Below are positions 1 to 6,694 of a DNA stretch of 10,384 nt, piece by piece; the first letter of the stretch is position 1; every line of letters starts with the position of its first letter. The stretch is from JADCCX01 sp031373545. Lineage in GTDB: Bacteria; Pseudomonadota; Alphaproteobacteria; Rhizobiales; Beijerinckiaceae. The translations under genes and the position numbers were made by a program. Below the pieces are notes generated by a model, which was not told where the DNA came from, searched no databases, and saw nothing but the letters and a program-made list of their open reading frames with translations. Location: the NCBI GenBank assembly GCA_031373545.1, contig JANMMT010000045.1, positions 1-10,384 on the forward strand, written 5' to 3'.

Positions 1-1146
1 ATCCAGTGCGCCCTTCCCGCCCGTGATGGCCGCAACCGCCGCCTTCATGCGCTTGATGTAGCCGCCATGATCCGCGCCCCACACATCAATCATGATGTCG
101 TGTCCGCGCAGGAACTTGTCGCGGTGATAGGCAATGTCGGAGGCAAAATATGTCGCCGATCCATCCGATTTCAGCAGCGGACGGTCCACATCGTCGCCAA
201 AATCCGTGGCGCGAAACAGTATTTGTTCGCGGTCCTCATAATCCTCCACTGGCGCGCCCTTGGGCGGGGGCAAGCGCCCTTCGTAAATCAGCCCGCGCGC
301 GGTCAGATCCGCGATGGCCGCTTCCACCGCATTGGGTTGGCCCTGAAGCAGCGAGCGCTCGGAGAAAAACACGGCATGGTCGATGGCGAGCGCTTTGAGA
401 TCGTCGCGGATCATGTCCATCATGGCGGCGATGGCAAAGGCGCGCACATCCGCGAGCCACTCCACCTCAGGCATGGTCAGAATGGCCTTGCCGTATTTCG
501 CTGCCAGCGCCTCGCCCACGGGCTTGAGGTAATCACCGGGATAGAGCCCCTCGGGGATGGCGCCGATGTCTTCGCCCAGCGCCTCGCGGGTGCGCAAATA
601 GGCCGAGCGGGCCAGCACATCCACCTGCGCACCGGCATCGTTGATATAATATTCGCGCGTCACGTCATGGCCTGCAAAGGCCATCAGATTGGCCAGGGCA
701 TCACCGAACACCGCGCCCCGGCAATGGCCCACATGCATGGGACCGGTGGGGTTGGCAGAGACATATTCGATGTTGACCTTGGTGCCGCCACGCGCCGGGC
801 CTCTGCCAAATTCCAGCCCCTGGCGGATGGCCTTGGCCAGCACATCCTCGAACAGATGGGCCGCAATCCGCACGTTGATAAAGCCCGGCCCGGCGACGCT
901 GGCGCTCTCCACACCTTCAAGCTGCTCCAGTTCCGCCACCAGCAGATCCGCCAGATCGCGCGGCTTCATTGCGGCATCTTTTGCCAGCACCATGGCGGCG
1001 TTTGTGGCAAAATCGCCGTGGCTTGGATCGCGCGGAGGCTCGACAACCACGCGGCCCGTGGCAAGCTGCTGTGGCAAGCGCCCGTCGGAGGCCAGTTTCT
1101 CCAGGATTTCAATGATTTTGATCTGATAGTGCGCAAAGAGATTCAT
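1..1146 (-). CDS. argS: Arginyl-tRNA synthetase, N-terminal part (gene continues beyond the left edge)
   Basis: Cytosolic class I aminoacyl-tRNA synthetase that attaches arginine to tRNA-Arg at the expense of ATP. The minus strand is open from an ATG at 1146-1144 to the window edge, giving 382 codons without a stop; the family is usually 550-600 residues, so about a third is missing. The protein begins MNLFAHYQIK, typical of ArgS. Residues 1-110 match the ArgS N-terminal additional domain (tRNA D-loop recognition). The class I signature follows as ANPTGPMHVGH at about 131-141, the HIGH-equivalent being HVGH at 138-141. A later stretch contains WGADHGGYIKRMKAA, characteristic of the ArgS catalytic core. 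The KMSK region and anticodon-binding domain lie outside the window. The gene is 43 bases downstream of dgt, probably in one operon. A GAAGG element at 1162-1166 is 15 bases from the ATG, rather far for a ribosome site. The family call is secure. Confidence 0.97.
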   Translation of the reverse strand, partial: MNLFAHYQIKIIEILEKLASDGRLPQQLATGRVVVEPPRDPSHGDFATNAAMVLAKDAAMKPRDLADLLVAELEQLEGVESASVAGPGFINVRIAAHLFEDVLAKAIRQGLEFGRGPARGGTKVNIEYVSANPTGPMHVGHCRGAVFGDALANLMAFAGHDVTREYYINDAGAQVDVLARSAYLRTREALGEDIGAIPEGLYPGDYLKPVGEALAAKYGKAILTMPEVEWLADVRAFAIAAMMDMIRDDLKALAIDHAVFFSERSLLQGQPNAVEAAIADLTARGLIYEGRLPPPKGAPVEDYEDREQILFRATDFGDDVDRPLLKSDGSATYFASDIAYHRDKFLRGHDIMIDVWGADHGGYIKRMKAAVAAITGGKGALD

Positions 1147-1193
1147 GTGGTGAATGGCAAACCTTCTACGGAGAGGCTGCGACCTAGCCTCAT
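1143..1193 (-). other. 16-codon bridging reading frame between dgt and argS
   Basis: A short reading frame (MRLGRSLSVEGLPFTT) starts with an ATG at 1193-1191 that overlaps the dgt stop codon as ATGA. It ends with a TGA at 1145-1143 that overlaps the argS start codon, again as ATGA. It therefore fills the whole dgt-argS gap with no untranslated base. What is seen is only the frame and its two overlaps. It could serve as a leader that passes ribosomes from dgt to argS by termination-reinitiation, which would fit the poor spacing of the only Shine-Dalgarno-like element in front of argS. It could equally be chance, and no homology of the peptide is claimed. Confidence 0.3.
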
Positions 1194-2401
1194 TCCCGGT
1201 CAGAATCAAACAGCCGGCCATGGGCATCAAGCGCGTAGCGGTCAGTCATGCCCGCGATGTAATCGCCGATGGTGATGGCATGGGTCATCTGATCCTGATC
1301 CACAAGCTGCCGCTGCCATTCCTCCGAAAGAAGCTCAGGGTCATCCGCATAAGCCGCAAACAGATCTTCCACCACAGTTTCGGCATGGTTCATCACCTTC
1401 ATGACTCGGCTGTGGCGGTAGAGTTCGCGGAAGAGAAAGGCCTTCGTGGCGCGCTTGATGTCTTCCATCCCAGGGGAAAAGGCGATCACGGGCGCGTAAT
1501 GCGCGCGCAGGTCAGCTGCGGATTGCGGGCCAAGCGCTTTGAGGCGTGTCACCGATTCGGTGATGACGTCTTCCACCAGCGCCGTGATGACCCGCCGCTG
1601 CAACTCGTGCACCATCCGGGCGTGCTCCAGCCTGGGGTATTTCCAACGCAGATTCTCCAGTAAATCGCCCAGAAACGGCACGGCCTGCAGGTCGGCGAGT
1701 TCAAAAGCCCCTGCCCTCAACCCGTCGTCGATATCATGCGCGATATAGGCGATGTCATCGGCAATGGCCGCAGCTTGTGCCTCGCCCCCCGCCTGGCTCC
1801 ACAGATCAAGCGGGTGCACGAAATCGTAGGCCGCAATGGCGGGCGGCAGCGCCTTGCCGAAGTATGCGCCGACGGTTTCACCTGTGGGCGTCACCAGCGG
1901 GCCATTGTGCTTGACTAGGCCCTCCAGCGTCTCCCAGGAGAGGTTCAGCCCATCAAAATCGGCGTAGCGGCGCTCCAGACTGGTCACGACCTTGAGCGAC
2001 TGCGCGTTGTGATCGAACCCGCCCACATCCGCAAGGCACCGATCCAGCGCGCGCTCCCCTGCATGGCCGAAGGGCGTGTGGCCCAGATCATGCGCGAGCG
2101 CGATGGTCTCAGCGAGGTCTTCGTCCAATCCCAAGGCGCGGGCAAGAGAGCGGGCGATCTGTGAAACTTCCAGCGTGTGGGTCAGACGCGTGCGGTAGTG
2201 ATCGCCCTCGTGCTCGATGAAGACCTGCGTCTTGTGCTTGAGGCGGCGGAAGGCCGTGGAGTGGATGATGCGGTCGCGGTCGCGCTGGAAGGCGCCGCGG
2301 GTGGGCGAGGCCGGCTCGTCCGCCCTGCGTCCGCGTGTCTGTGCGGGGTCGCAGGCGTAGGGCGCGCGCCAGCGGTCTCCAGGAGTGATTGCAGGCACCA
2401 T
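1190..2401 (-). CDS. dgt: dGTPase-like deoxynucleotide triphosphohydrolase (HD domain)
   Basis: HD-superfamily metal-dependent phosphohydrolase that removes triphosphate from dGTP or other dNTPs; it acts in the cytosol on nucleotide pools. Numbering from the ATG at 2401, the HD metal-site residues are visible: His75 in RLTHTLEV, His104-Asp105 in LAHDLGHTPFGH, and the aspartate of ADDIAYIAHD near 216. The N-terminal RDRDRIIHSTAFRRL segment is typical of this family. At about 403 residues it fits the shorter 'dGTPase-like' subgroup rather than the roughly 500-residue E. coli Dgt. A GTG at 2404 directly precedes the ATG and is an equally open start; ATG is preferred only by codon type, since no strong ribosome site is seen. 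It is the first gene of a minus-strand unit with argS and is divergent from the ErpA-type gene. Substrate preference cannot be read from the sequence. Confidence 0.95.
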   Translation of the reverse strand: MVPAITPGDRWRAPYACDPAQTRGRRADEPASPTRGAFQRDRDRIIHSTAFRRLKHKTQVFIEHEGDHYRTRLTHTLEVSQIARSLARALGLDEDLAETIALAHDLGHTPFGHAGERALDRCLADVGGFDHNAQSLKVVTSLERRYADFDGLNLSWETLEGLVKHNGPLVTPTGETVGAYFGKALPPAIAAYDFVHPLDLWSQAGGEAQAAAIADDIAYIAHDIDDGLRAGAFELADLQAVPFLGDLLENLRWKYPRLEHARMVHELQRRVITALVEDVITESVTRLKALGPQSAADLRAHYAPVIAFSPGMEDIKRATKAFLFRELYRHSRVMKVMNHAETVVEDLFAAYADDPELLSEEWQRQLVDQDQMTHAITIGDYIAGMTDRYALDAHGRLFDSDRE

Positions 2402-2487
2402 CACGTTTTGCAGATTGCTCTTGTTGATATGGACGTTTCGAATCCTTAGTTCATAGTGACACCAATGCGAAGCAGGGGATTTCTGCG
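2402..2487. promoter_or_regulatory. Divergent dgt / ErpA-type promoter region
   Basis: This 86-base spacer separates two genes transcribed away from each other, so promoters for both probably lie in or near it. The best rightward candidate is a TTGATA (2424-2429) with a poor -10 about 17 bases later, so it is only tentative. No convincing leftward promoter is seen. A partly symmetric TTCGAA lies at 2437-2442. The ribosome site of the rightward gene (AGGGGAT, 2474-2480) is at the right end. Confidence 0.3.
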
Positions 2488-2820
2488 ATGAGCGAGACAG
2501 AATTCAGCGTCAGTGCCAATGCCGCCCGGCGCATCCACGAGTTGCTGGCCAGCGAACCACCCGGATCCGTGCTGAAAATCAGCGTCAACGGCGGCGGTTG
2601 TTCGGGCTTCTCCTACGGCTTCGACATTGGCCACGTGATCGCCGGTGATGACATCGTGGTTGCCCGCGACGGTGTTAAGGTGGCCGTGGACAGCATTTCG
2701 ATCGGATACATGCGCGGTGCGGAAGTGGATTTCGTCGATGATCTGATGGGGCAGTCATTCCGGGTGCATAACCCCATGGCCACGTCGGGCTGCGGTTGCG
2801 GCACGTCCTTTTCCATTTGA
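2488..2820 (+). CDS. erpA: ErpA/IscA-type iron-sulfur cluster insertion protein
   Basis: Small A-type carrier that receives an Fe-S cluster from the assembly scaffold and passes it to apo-enzymes in the cytosol. The 110-residue product has the three cluster-binding cysteines of the family: Cys38 in GGGCSGF, and Cys102 and Cys104 in the C-terminal SGCGCG motif. Length and C-terminal ending (GTSFSI) are normal for the HesB/IscA family. The ATG at 2488 is preceded by AGGGGAT at 2474-2480, a good ribosome site 7 bases away. The gene is divergent from dgt and has no same-strand partner of the suf or isc systems in view, which argues for a stand-alone ErpA role rather than an operon-bound IscA or SufA; this distinction is an inference. 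Its last codons and stop are part of an 18-bp tandem duplication. Confidence 0.93.
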   Translation: MSETEFSVSANAARRIHELLASEPPGSVLKISVNGGGCSGFSYGFDIGHVIAGDDIVVARDGVKVAVDSISIGYMRGAEVDFVDDLMGQSFRVHNPMATSGCGCGTSFSI

Positions 2821-2843
2821 TCGGGCTTTTCCATTTGATCGGG
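2808..2843 (+). repeat. Perfect 18-bp tandem duplication across the erpA stop codon
   Basis: The unit CTTTTCCATTTGATCGGG occurs twice, at 2808-2825 and 2826-2843, with no mismatch and no further extension on either side. The first copy contains the TGA stop at 2818-2820. The second copy carries the same TGA in the same frame at 2836-2838, because 18 is a multiple of three. The protein is therefore unchanged by the duplication, and read-through of the first stop would add only six residues. Confidence 0.95.
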
Positions 2844-2985
2844 GTGCAGCGCCTCCAGATCGCCCCATTCGGGATCAAAAGCGTTACGGCCACTATCCTT
2901 GCGGCAATTTGTAAGATCTGCACGGTAAAACCGCGCACCGCGTTCAGCACCACCGACCAACCGAAATAATTCCGGGGAATCTTGC

Positions 2986-4770
2986 ATGAGACATTCGACA
3001 GTTAAAACCCTTGCAGCGGCCTTGACGCTTTCCGTCGCCATGCCGGCAAGCGTGGCCCTGATTGCGCTGCCCCGTCCCGCGTTGGCGCAGAGCGTCGTTA
3101 CAGTCGACAACCTCACAATCGAGGGCCAAAAGTTTTCCTTGCGGATTCCCCGCCTGACTTTGGAAGGGTCCAGCAACACGCAAGCTGATATTCGCGCCCT
3201 GTTCGACAGCAACTCCAGCGAGCCCTGGTCTGCCCGCTTTGCCAAGATCAGCGCCCGCAGCATTTCCCTGCCGATTGTCGAGATCGTCCACACCCTCCAG
3301 ACTGATATCAAAAGTACGACGACCTACCGTGACTCGGTGATTTCGGATGTGCGCAGTGGCGTGATCGGCGAGATCATCACCCCCCTCACCACCGGAACTT
3401 CAGATGCCACCAGCAAGACGGCGTCGCCTAGGAAAGGGGACGTGACCGTCCTGAACAGCAGCATCAAGGCACTGGACCTGCCACAGATCATGCGATTTCT
3501 GTTCGAGGCGGGACAGCCGGGTGAGCCTTTGAAGACCGTCATGGGCGAAAGCAACATGGGCAAATTCACCATGGACAGCGGGCCGGAGGGCACGTTCACG
3601 CTCGCCGGTTTGCGCAGCAGCGATTACAAGCTGCGCTCTACCCCGACACCCGCTTTGGCTGCTTTCAGGGAACTGGAAAGTCTTTCCAAAACCAAATCCA
3701 GGGAGAACGACCGCCGCGCAGCCGAGTTGGGTCTGATGCTGGCCAGCAGCGTGTCCATCGGCAATTTCGAAATGCTCGGGCTCGCGGGTGATTTTAAACC
3801 CAAGGTGGGTCAGGCAGCCAAAATGAACATCGACCGAATGGCCATGGCGGGCGGTGCTGATGTGCCCGGCCGCTTTGCACTGCAAGGGTTTGGCATCGAG
3901 ACGACCGATGGAAAGGTCAAGGTGCGCGACATCAGTCTCGATGGCTTGAATTTCAGCGGTGTCATGACGGCACTTGGGCGAGCGAGCGCATCCGGCAACA
4001 AAACCGAGGACATTAATCCGGCTGAACTGATACCCCGCATCGATCTTGTACGCGTCGCGGGTGTCGATATCGATGTGCCTGATGCAAAGGACAAGAACCA
4101 GCGCATCACAGCCAAAATGGGGCTTCTCGAAGTCAAGATGGGCAATCACGTCGGCAGCATTCCGGCCAATTTTGCCCTGATGCTCGATCAGTTGCTCCTG
4201 CAGATCCCCCCCGGCACGAAAGATACGAACTTCAAGGAAATGATCGCACTCGGCTATTCCCGGATCGATCTTTCAGCGCGCTACGACCAGGTCTGGAACG
4301 AGCAGGCTAAAACGCTCAGTCTCAAGGATTTGACCTTCCGCTCGGCGCAGATGTTCACAAGCAACATTACGGCGGAATTGGGCAATGTCTCGCGCGATCT
4401 CTTTACCGGAGACAAGGCATTGGCCGCCGTGGCCGCACTCAGCGTCATTGCCACGAAAATGAACGTGACGCTTACCAACGAGGGCCTGTTCGACAAGCTC
4501 ATCACCCAGCAGGCCAAGCAGCAAGGGCGCAAGCCGGAGGACCTGCGCGCGGAGATCGCCGCCGGGGCAGCGCTGGGCATCCCCATGATGATGGCGGGGC
4601 ATCCAGGTGCCAAAGCGCTGGCGGAGGCCGTCGGGCGCTTTGTGGCGAAGCCGGGCGTGCTGAAGGTCGGCGTCACTTCGAAGGACGGGATCGGGGCTGC
4701 CGATGTCATCGGCACACAGAACCCGCTTGATGTGCTGAAGAAGGTTGATATCGACGCTACGGCGAATTGA
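2986..4770 (+). CDS. Exported protein of unknown function, 594 residues
   Basis: I do not recognise a named family. The start has a clear Sec-type signal peptide: positive residues at the N-terminus, a hydrophobic stretch at about 8-28, and a likely cleavage after ALA at 32-34 followed by Gln35. A ribosome site GGGGA at 2974-2978 lies 7 bases from the ATG. The mature part has no other obvious membrane segment, no catalytic motif and no cysteine-based site. It contains several short alternating segments of the form 'xVxxLxLxG' (VDNLTIEG near 40, VRDISLDGLNF near 311, LVRVAGVDIDV near 348, LSLKDLTF near 446), which suggest a beta-rich elongated fold, loosely reminiscent of AsmA-like or DUF945-like periplasmic proteins. 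An Ala/Gly/Met-rich helical stretch lies near 520-550. It follows erpA at a 165-base distance and converges on tig. A periplasmic or cell-envelope location is inferred from the signal peptide. Confidence 0.88.
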   Translation: MRHSTVKTLAAALTLSVAMPASVALIALPRPALAQSVVTVDNLTIEGQKFSLRIPRLTLEGSSNTQADIRALFDSNSSEPWSARFAKISARSISLPIVEIVHTLQTDIKSTTTYRDSVISDVRSGVIGEIITPLTTGTSDATSKTASPRKGDVTVLNSSIKALDLPQIMRFLFEAGQPGEPLKTVMGESNMGKFTMDSGPEGTFTLAGLRSSDYKLRSTPTPALAAFRELESLSKTKSRENDRRAAELGLMLASSVSIGNFEMLGLAGDFKPKVGQAAKMNIDRMAMAGGADVPGRFALQGFGIETTDGKVKVRDISLDGLNFSGVMTALGRASASGNKTEDINPAELIPRIDLVRVAGVDIDVPDAKDKNQRITAKMGLLEVKMGNHVGSIPANFALMLDQLLLQIPPGTKDTNFKEMIALGYSRIDLSARYDQVWNEQAKTLSLKDLTFRSAQMFTSNITAELGNVSRDLFTGDKALAAVAALSVIATKMNVTLTNEGLFDKLITQQAKQQGRKPEDLRAEIAAGAALGIPMMMAGHPGAKALAEAVGRFVAKPGVLKVGVTSKDGIGAADVIGTQNPLDVLKKVDIDATAN

Positions 4771-4805
4771 GGCGGGGCCACCCTTGACCTGCGATTGATG
4801 GGTGC

Positions 4806-4840
4806 AAAAAACCTGCCGGGATCGCTCTCGGCAGTTTTTT
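4806..4840. terminator. Bidirectional rho-independent terminator between the exported protein gene and tig
   Basis: A 9-bp stem with one G-T pair (arms 4813-4821 CTGCCGGGA and 4826-4834 TCTCGGCAG) closes a TCGC tetraloop. It is flanked by six A on the left (4806-4811) and six T on the right (4835-4840). It therefore forms a classic terminator for the rightward gene ending at 4770 and, on the other strand, for tig ending at 4864. Confidence 0.9.
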
Positions 4841-4863
4841 CGCCTTCTGGACTTTGATCGAAA

Positions 4864-6309
4864 TCAGTCGTCGGACTTTTCAGTCTCGGTTTTTTCCGTC
4901 TCGGATTTTTTGGCCTTCTTCGCAGCGGCCTTCTTGGGCTTGTCCGCTTCGGTGGCCGGCGCATCATCGCCGTCTTCGGCCAGCAGCGCTTCCTTGGTGA
5001 CGGGAACCTCGGTGATTTTCACCTGACCCAGAATGTGATCGACGACCTTTTCTTCAAAGATCGGCGCGCGCACTTCGGCCAAAGCCTGCGGATTCTTGCG
5101 GTAATATTCCCAGACCTCTTTTTCCTGTCCGGGGAACTGGCGGGCACGCTGCACGAGGCCTTGGCTCACCTCATCATCGGTCACCTGAACGCCGGCCTTT
5201 TCGCCAATTTCAGCCAGCAACAGGCCGAGGCGCACGCGGCGCGCCGCGATCTTCTGGTAATCGGCCTTGGCGGCCTCTTCGGTCGTACCTTCGTCCTCGA
5301 ACGACTTGCCCGCCGCCTTCATTTCCATGCCGACGTTGTTCCAGATCGCGGTGAATTCCTGATCCAGCAGGGTCGGCGGGAGGTCGAAGCCGTATTTCAC
5401 ATCAAGTGCATCGAGCAACTGGCGCTTCATCTTGCGGCGCGCCGCGCTGGTGTATTCACTCGCAATCGAGGATTTCACGGCGTCTTTCAGCTTGGCAAGG
5501 TCCTCCATGCCATATTGCTTGGCCAGCGCTTCGTCGATCACGAGTTCGCCGGGCGCCTCGATGACCTTGGCGGTCACGTCGAATTCGGCGGCCTGGCCCG
5601 CAAGCTGCGCAGCGGCATAATTGGCCGGGAAGGACACTTTCACCAGCTTAGCTTCGCCGGTCTTGATCCCGATGAGCTGCTCTTCAAACCCGGGGATGAA
5701 GGTGTTGGAACCAATCACCACCTGAATGTCCTGGCCCTTGCCACCGTCGAATTCCGTGCCGTCGATACGGCCCACGAAATCCACGCTGACGCGGTCACCT
5801 GTCTCGGCCTTGGCCTTGTCACCCTTGGCGGTGAAGGGACGCATCGGCTCCGCCATCCGGGCGATGGCCGCATCGATCTCGGTCTCGGCGACGTCCACGA
5901 CCTGCTTGCTCAGCGTGATGTCGCTGTGATCGACGACTTCTATCACCGGCAGGACTTCGAGTGCGATGGTGTATTCGAGATCGCCCTTGGCCTCCATCGC
6001 GGCGTCGATTTTCTCGCGCGCCTGGGGAAACTGCACATTGGGCTCCATGGCGAGTTTCAAGCCGTGCTCGTCGACGATCTTGCGGTTGGCTTCTGTCACG
6101 GCATTGTTGACCACATCGGACATGACCGACTTGCCATACATGCGGCGCAGATGCTCTTTGGGCACCTTGCCGGGGCGGAAGCCGGGAATCTTCGCGCGTT
6201 GACCGAGGGTGGCGAGTTCACCTTCCATGCGGGTCAGCAGGTCAGCGGCGGCCAGCACCACCTTGAATTCGCGTTTCAGGCCGGTGGCCTCGGTCTGTGT
6301 GATCTGCAT
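4864..6309 (-). CDS. tig: Trigger factor (ribosome-associated chaperone / peptidyl-prolyl isomerase)
   Basis: Ribosome-bound chaperone that receives nascent chains at the exit tunnel. All three domains are present in 481 residues. The ribosome-binding domain is about 1-115, with the signature GFRPGKVP at 43-50. The FKBP-type prolyl isomerase domain is about 170-250 (GDRVSVDFVGRIDGTEFDGG, then NTFIPGFEEQL). The helical C-terminal chaperone domain extends to about 435. A charged tail of roughly 30 residues follows, first Lys/Ala-rich (KPKKAAAKKAKK) and then Glu/Thr/Lys-rich (SETEKTETEKSDD), making the protein longer than the 432-residue E. coli form. The ATG at 6309 is preceded on the minus strand by GAAGG (6320-6324), 10 bases away. 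The gene ends at the bidirectional terminator, and its upstream neighbour on the same strand is tRNA-Leu. No clpP or clpX is visible beside it. Confidence 0.98.
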   Translation of the reverse strand: MQITQTEATGLKREFKVVLAAADLLTRMEGELATLGQRAKIPGFRPGKVPKEHLRRMYGKSVMSDVVNNAVTEANRKIVDEHGLKLAMEPNVQFPQAREKIDAAMEAKGDLEYTIALEVLPVIEVVDHSDITLSKQVVDVAETEIDAAIARMAEPMRPFTAKGDKAKAETGDRVSVDFVGRIDGTEFDGGKGQDIQVVIGSNTFIPGFEEQLIGIKTGEAKLVKVSFPANYAAAQLAGQAAEFDVTAKVIEAPGELVIDEALAKQYGMEDLAKLKDAVKSSIASEYTSAARRKMKRQLLDALDVKYGFDLPPTLLDQEFTAIWNNVGMEMKAAGKSFEDEGTTEEAAKADYQKIAARRVRLGLLLAEIGEKAGVQVTDDEVSQGLVQRARQFPGQEKEVWEYYRKNPQALAEVRAPIFEEKVVDHILGQVKITEVPVTKEALLAEDGDDAPATEADKPKKAAAKKAKKSETEKTETEKSDD

Positions 6310-6362
6310 GGGTCAACTGCCTTCGTCTGTCGCTTGCTCGGAGTGTCACTTGGCCATTGCGC

Positions 6363-6381
6363 AAAAGCGCTTCAAGCACTT
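6363..6381 (-). terminator. Weak hairpin downstream of tRNA-Leu
   Basis: On the minus strand AAGTGC and GCGCTT form a 6-bp stem with one G-T pair around a TTGAA loop, ending in four T. It lies 33 bases past the tRNA 3' end and before tig, where a terminator for the tRNA transcript would be expected. The stem is short and the T run only four long, so this is a tentative call. Confidence 0.3.
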
Positions 6382-6413
6382 GAAAAGTCGTCTTCGCGGC
6401 CCTGCATGGGCTG

Positions 6414-6498
6414 TGGTGCGGGCGGAGGGACTCGAACCCCCACGGCTTTCACCACTGGAACCTAAATCCAGCGCGTCTACCAGTTCCGCCACGCCCGC
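6414..6498 (-). tRNA. tRNA-Leu (anticodon UAG), CCA encoded
   Basis: An 85-base type II tRNA read on the minus strand. The acceptor arms are GCGGGCG (6498-6492) and CGCCCGC (6424-6418). The discriminator is A at 6417 and the CCA end is encoded at 6416-6414. The anticodon stem CTGGA/TCCAG encloses the loop TTTAGGT, placing anticodon TAG at 6464-6462, which reads CUN leucine codons. A D-arm with TGGTAGA, a long variable arm typical of leucine tRNAs, and a GGTTCGAGTCC T-arm are all present. It is divergent from the oxidase-like gene and lies 104 bases upstream of tig on the same strand. Confidence 0.98.
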
Positions 6499-6694
6499 AA
6501 CCTCAACCTGGAACGAACTGCAAAAAGCCCGCTCCATGCGCCGGACCGCATCCGGAAGCGGCTCGCATAGCGGATCATCGCAAGGGATGCAGCAAAAATA
6601 TTGCAGCGGTGCAAGAACGGGCAACGCGCACCCTCGACGCGCTGGAAAAACCACGACATAGGAAAGCCGCCTTAACTGATAAACAAGTGTGCGC

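Noticed and set aside
67..1275. 402-codon open frame on the plus strand
   Set aside because: It is antisense to argS and the end of dgt. The minus-strand reading has a full ArgS start and HIGH motif, while this frame has no recognisable domain. Long antisense frames are expected in GC-rich coding DNA.
2613..3311. 232-codon open frame on the minus strand, containing a PDQMEK repeat
   Set aside because: It overlaps erpA and the start of the exported protein gene. The repeated hexapeptide is only the reverse reading of the 18-bp tandem duplication.
5035..6465. 476-codon open frame on the plus strand
   Set aside because: It is exactly antisense to tig and runs into the tRNA-Leu gene. Its His/Gly/Leu-rich composition is the usual complement of GC-rich codons, so it is a shadow frame.
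6541..6614. Small inverted repeats (CCGGA/TCCGG and TTGCA/TGCAA) between the tRNA and the oxidase-like gene
   Set aside because: Five-base arms are expected by chance in a spacer of this size, and they do not resemble a known operator or form a terminator.
6414..6694. tRNA-Leu as an integration site with the oxidase-peptidase pair as an island
   Set aside because: No integrase and no repeated tRNA 3' end are visible. The two genes lie on the 5' side of the tRNA and match their surroundings in base composition by eye.
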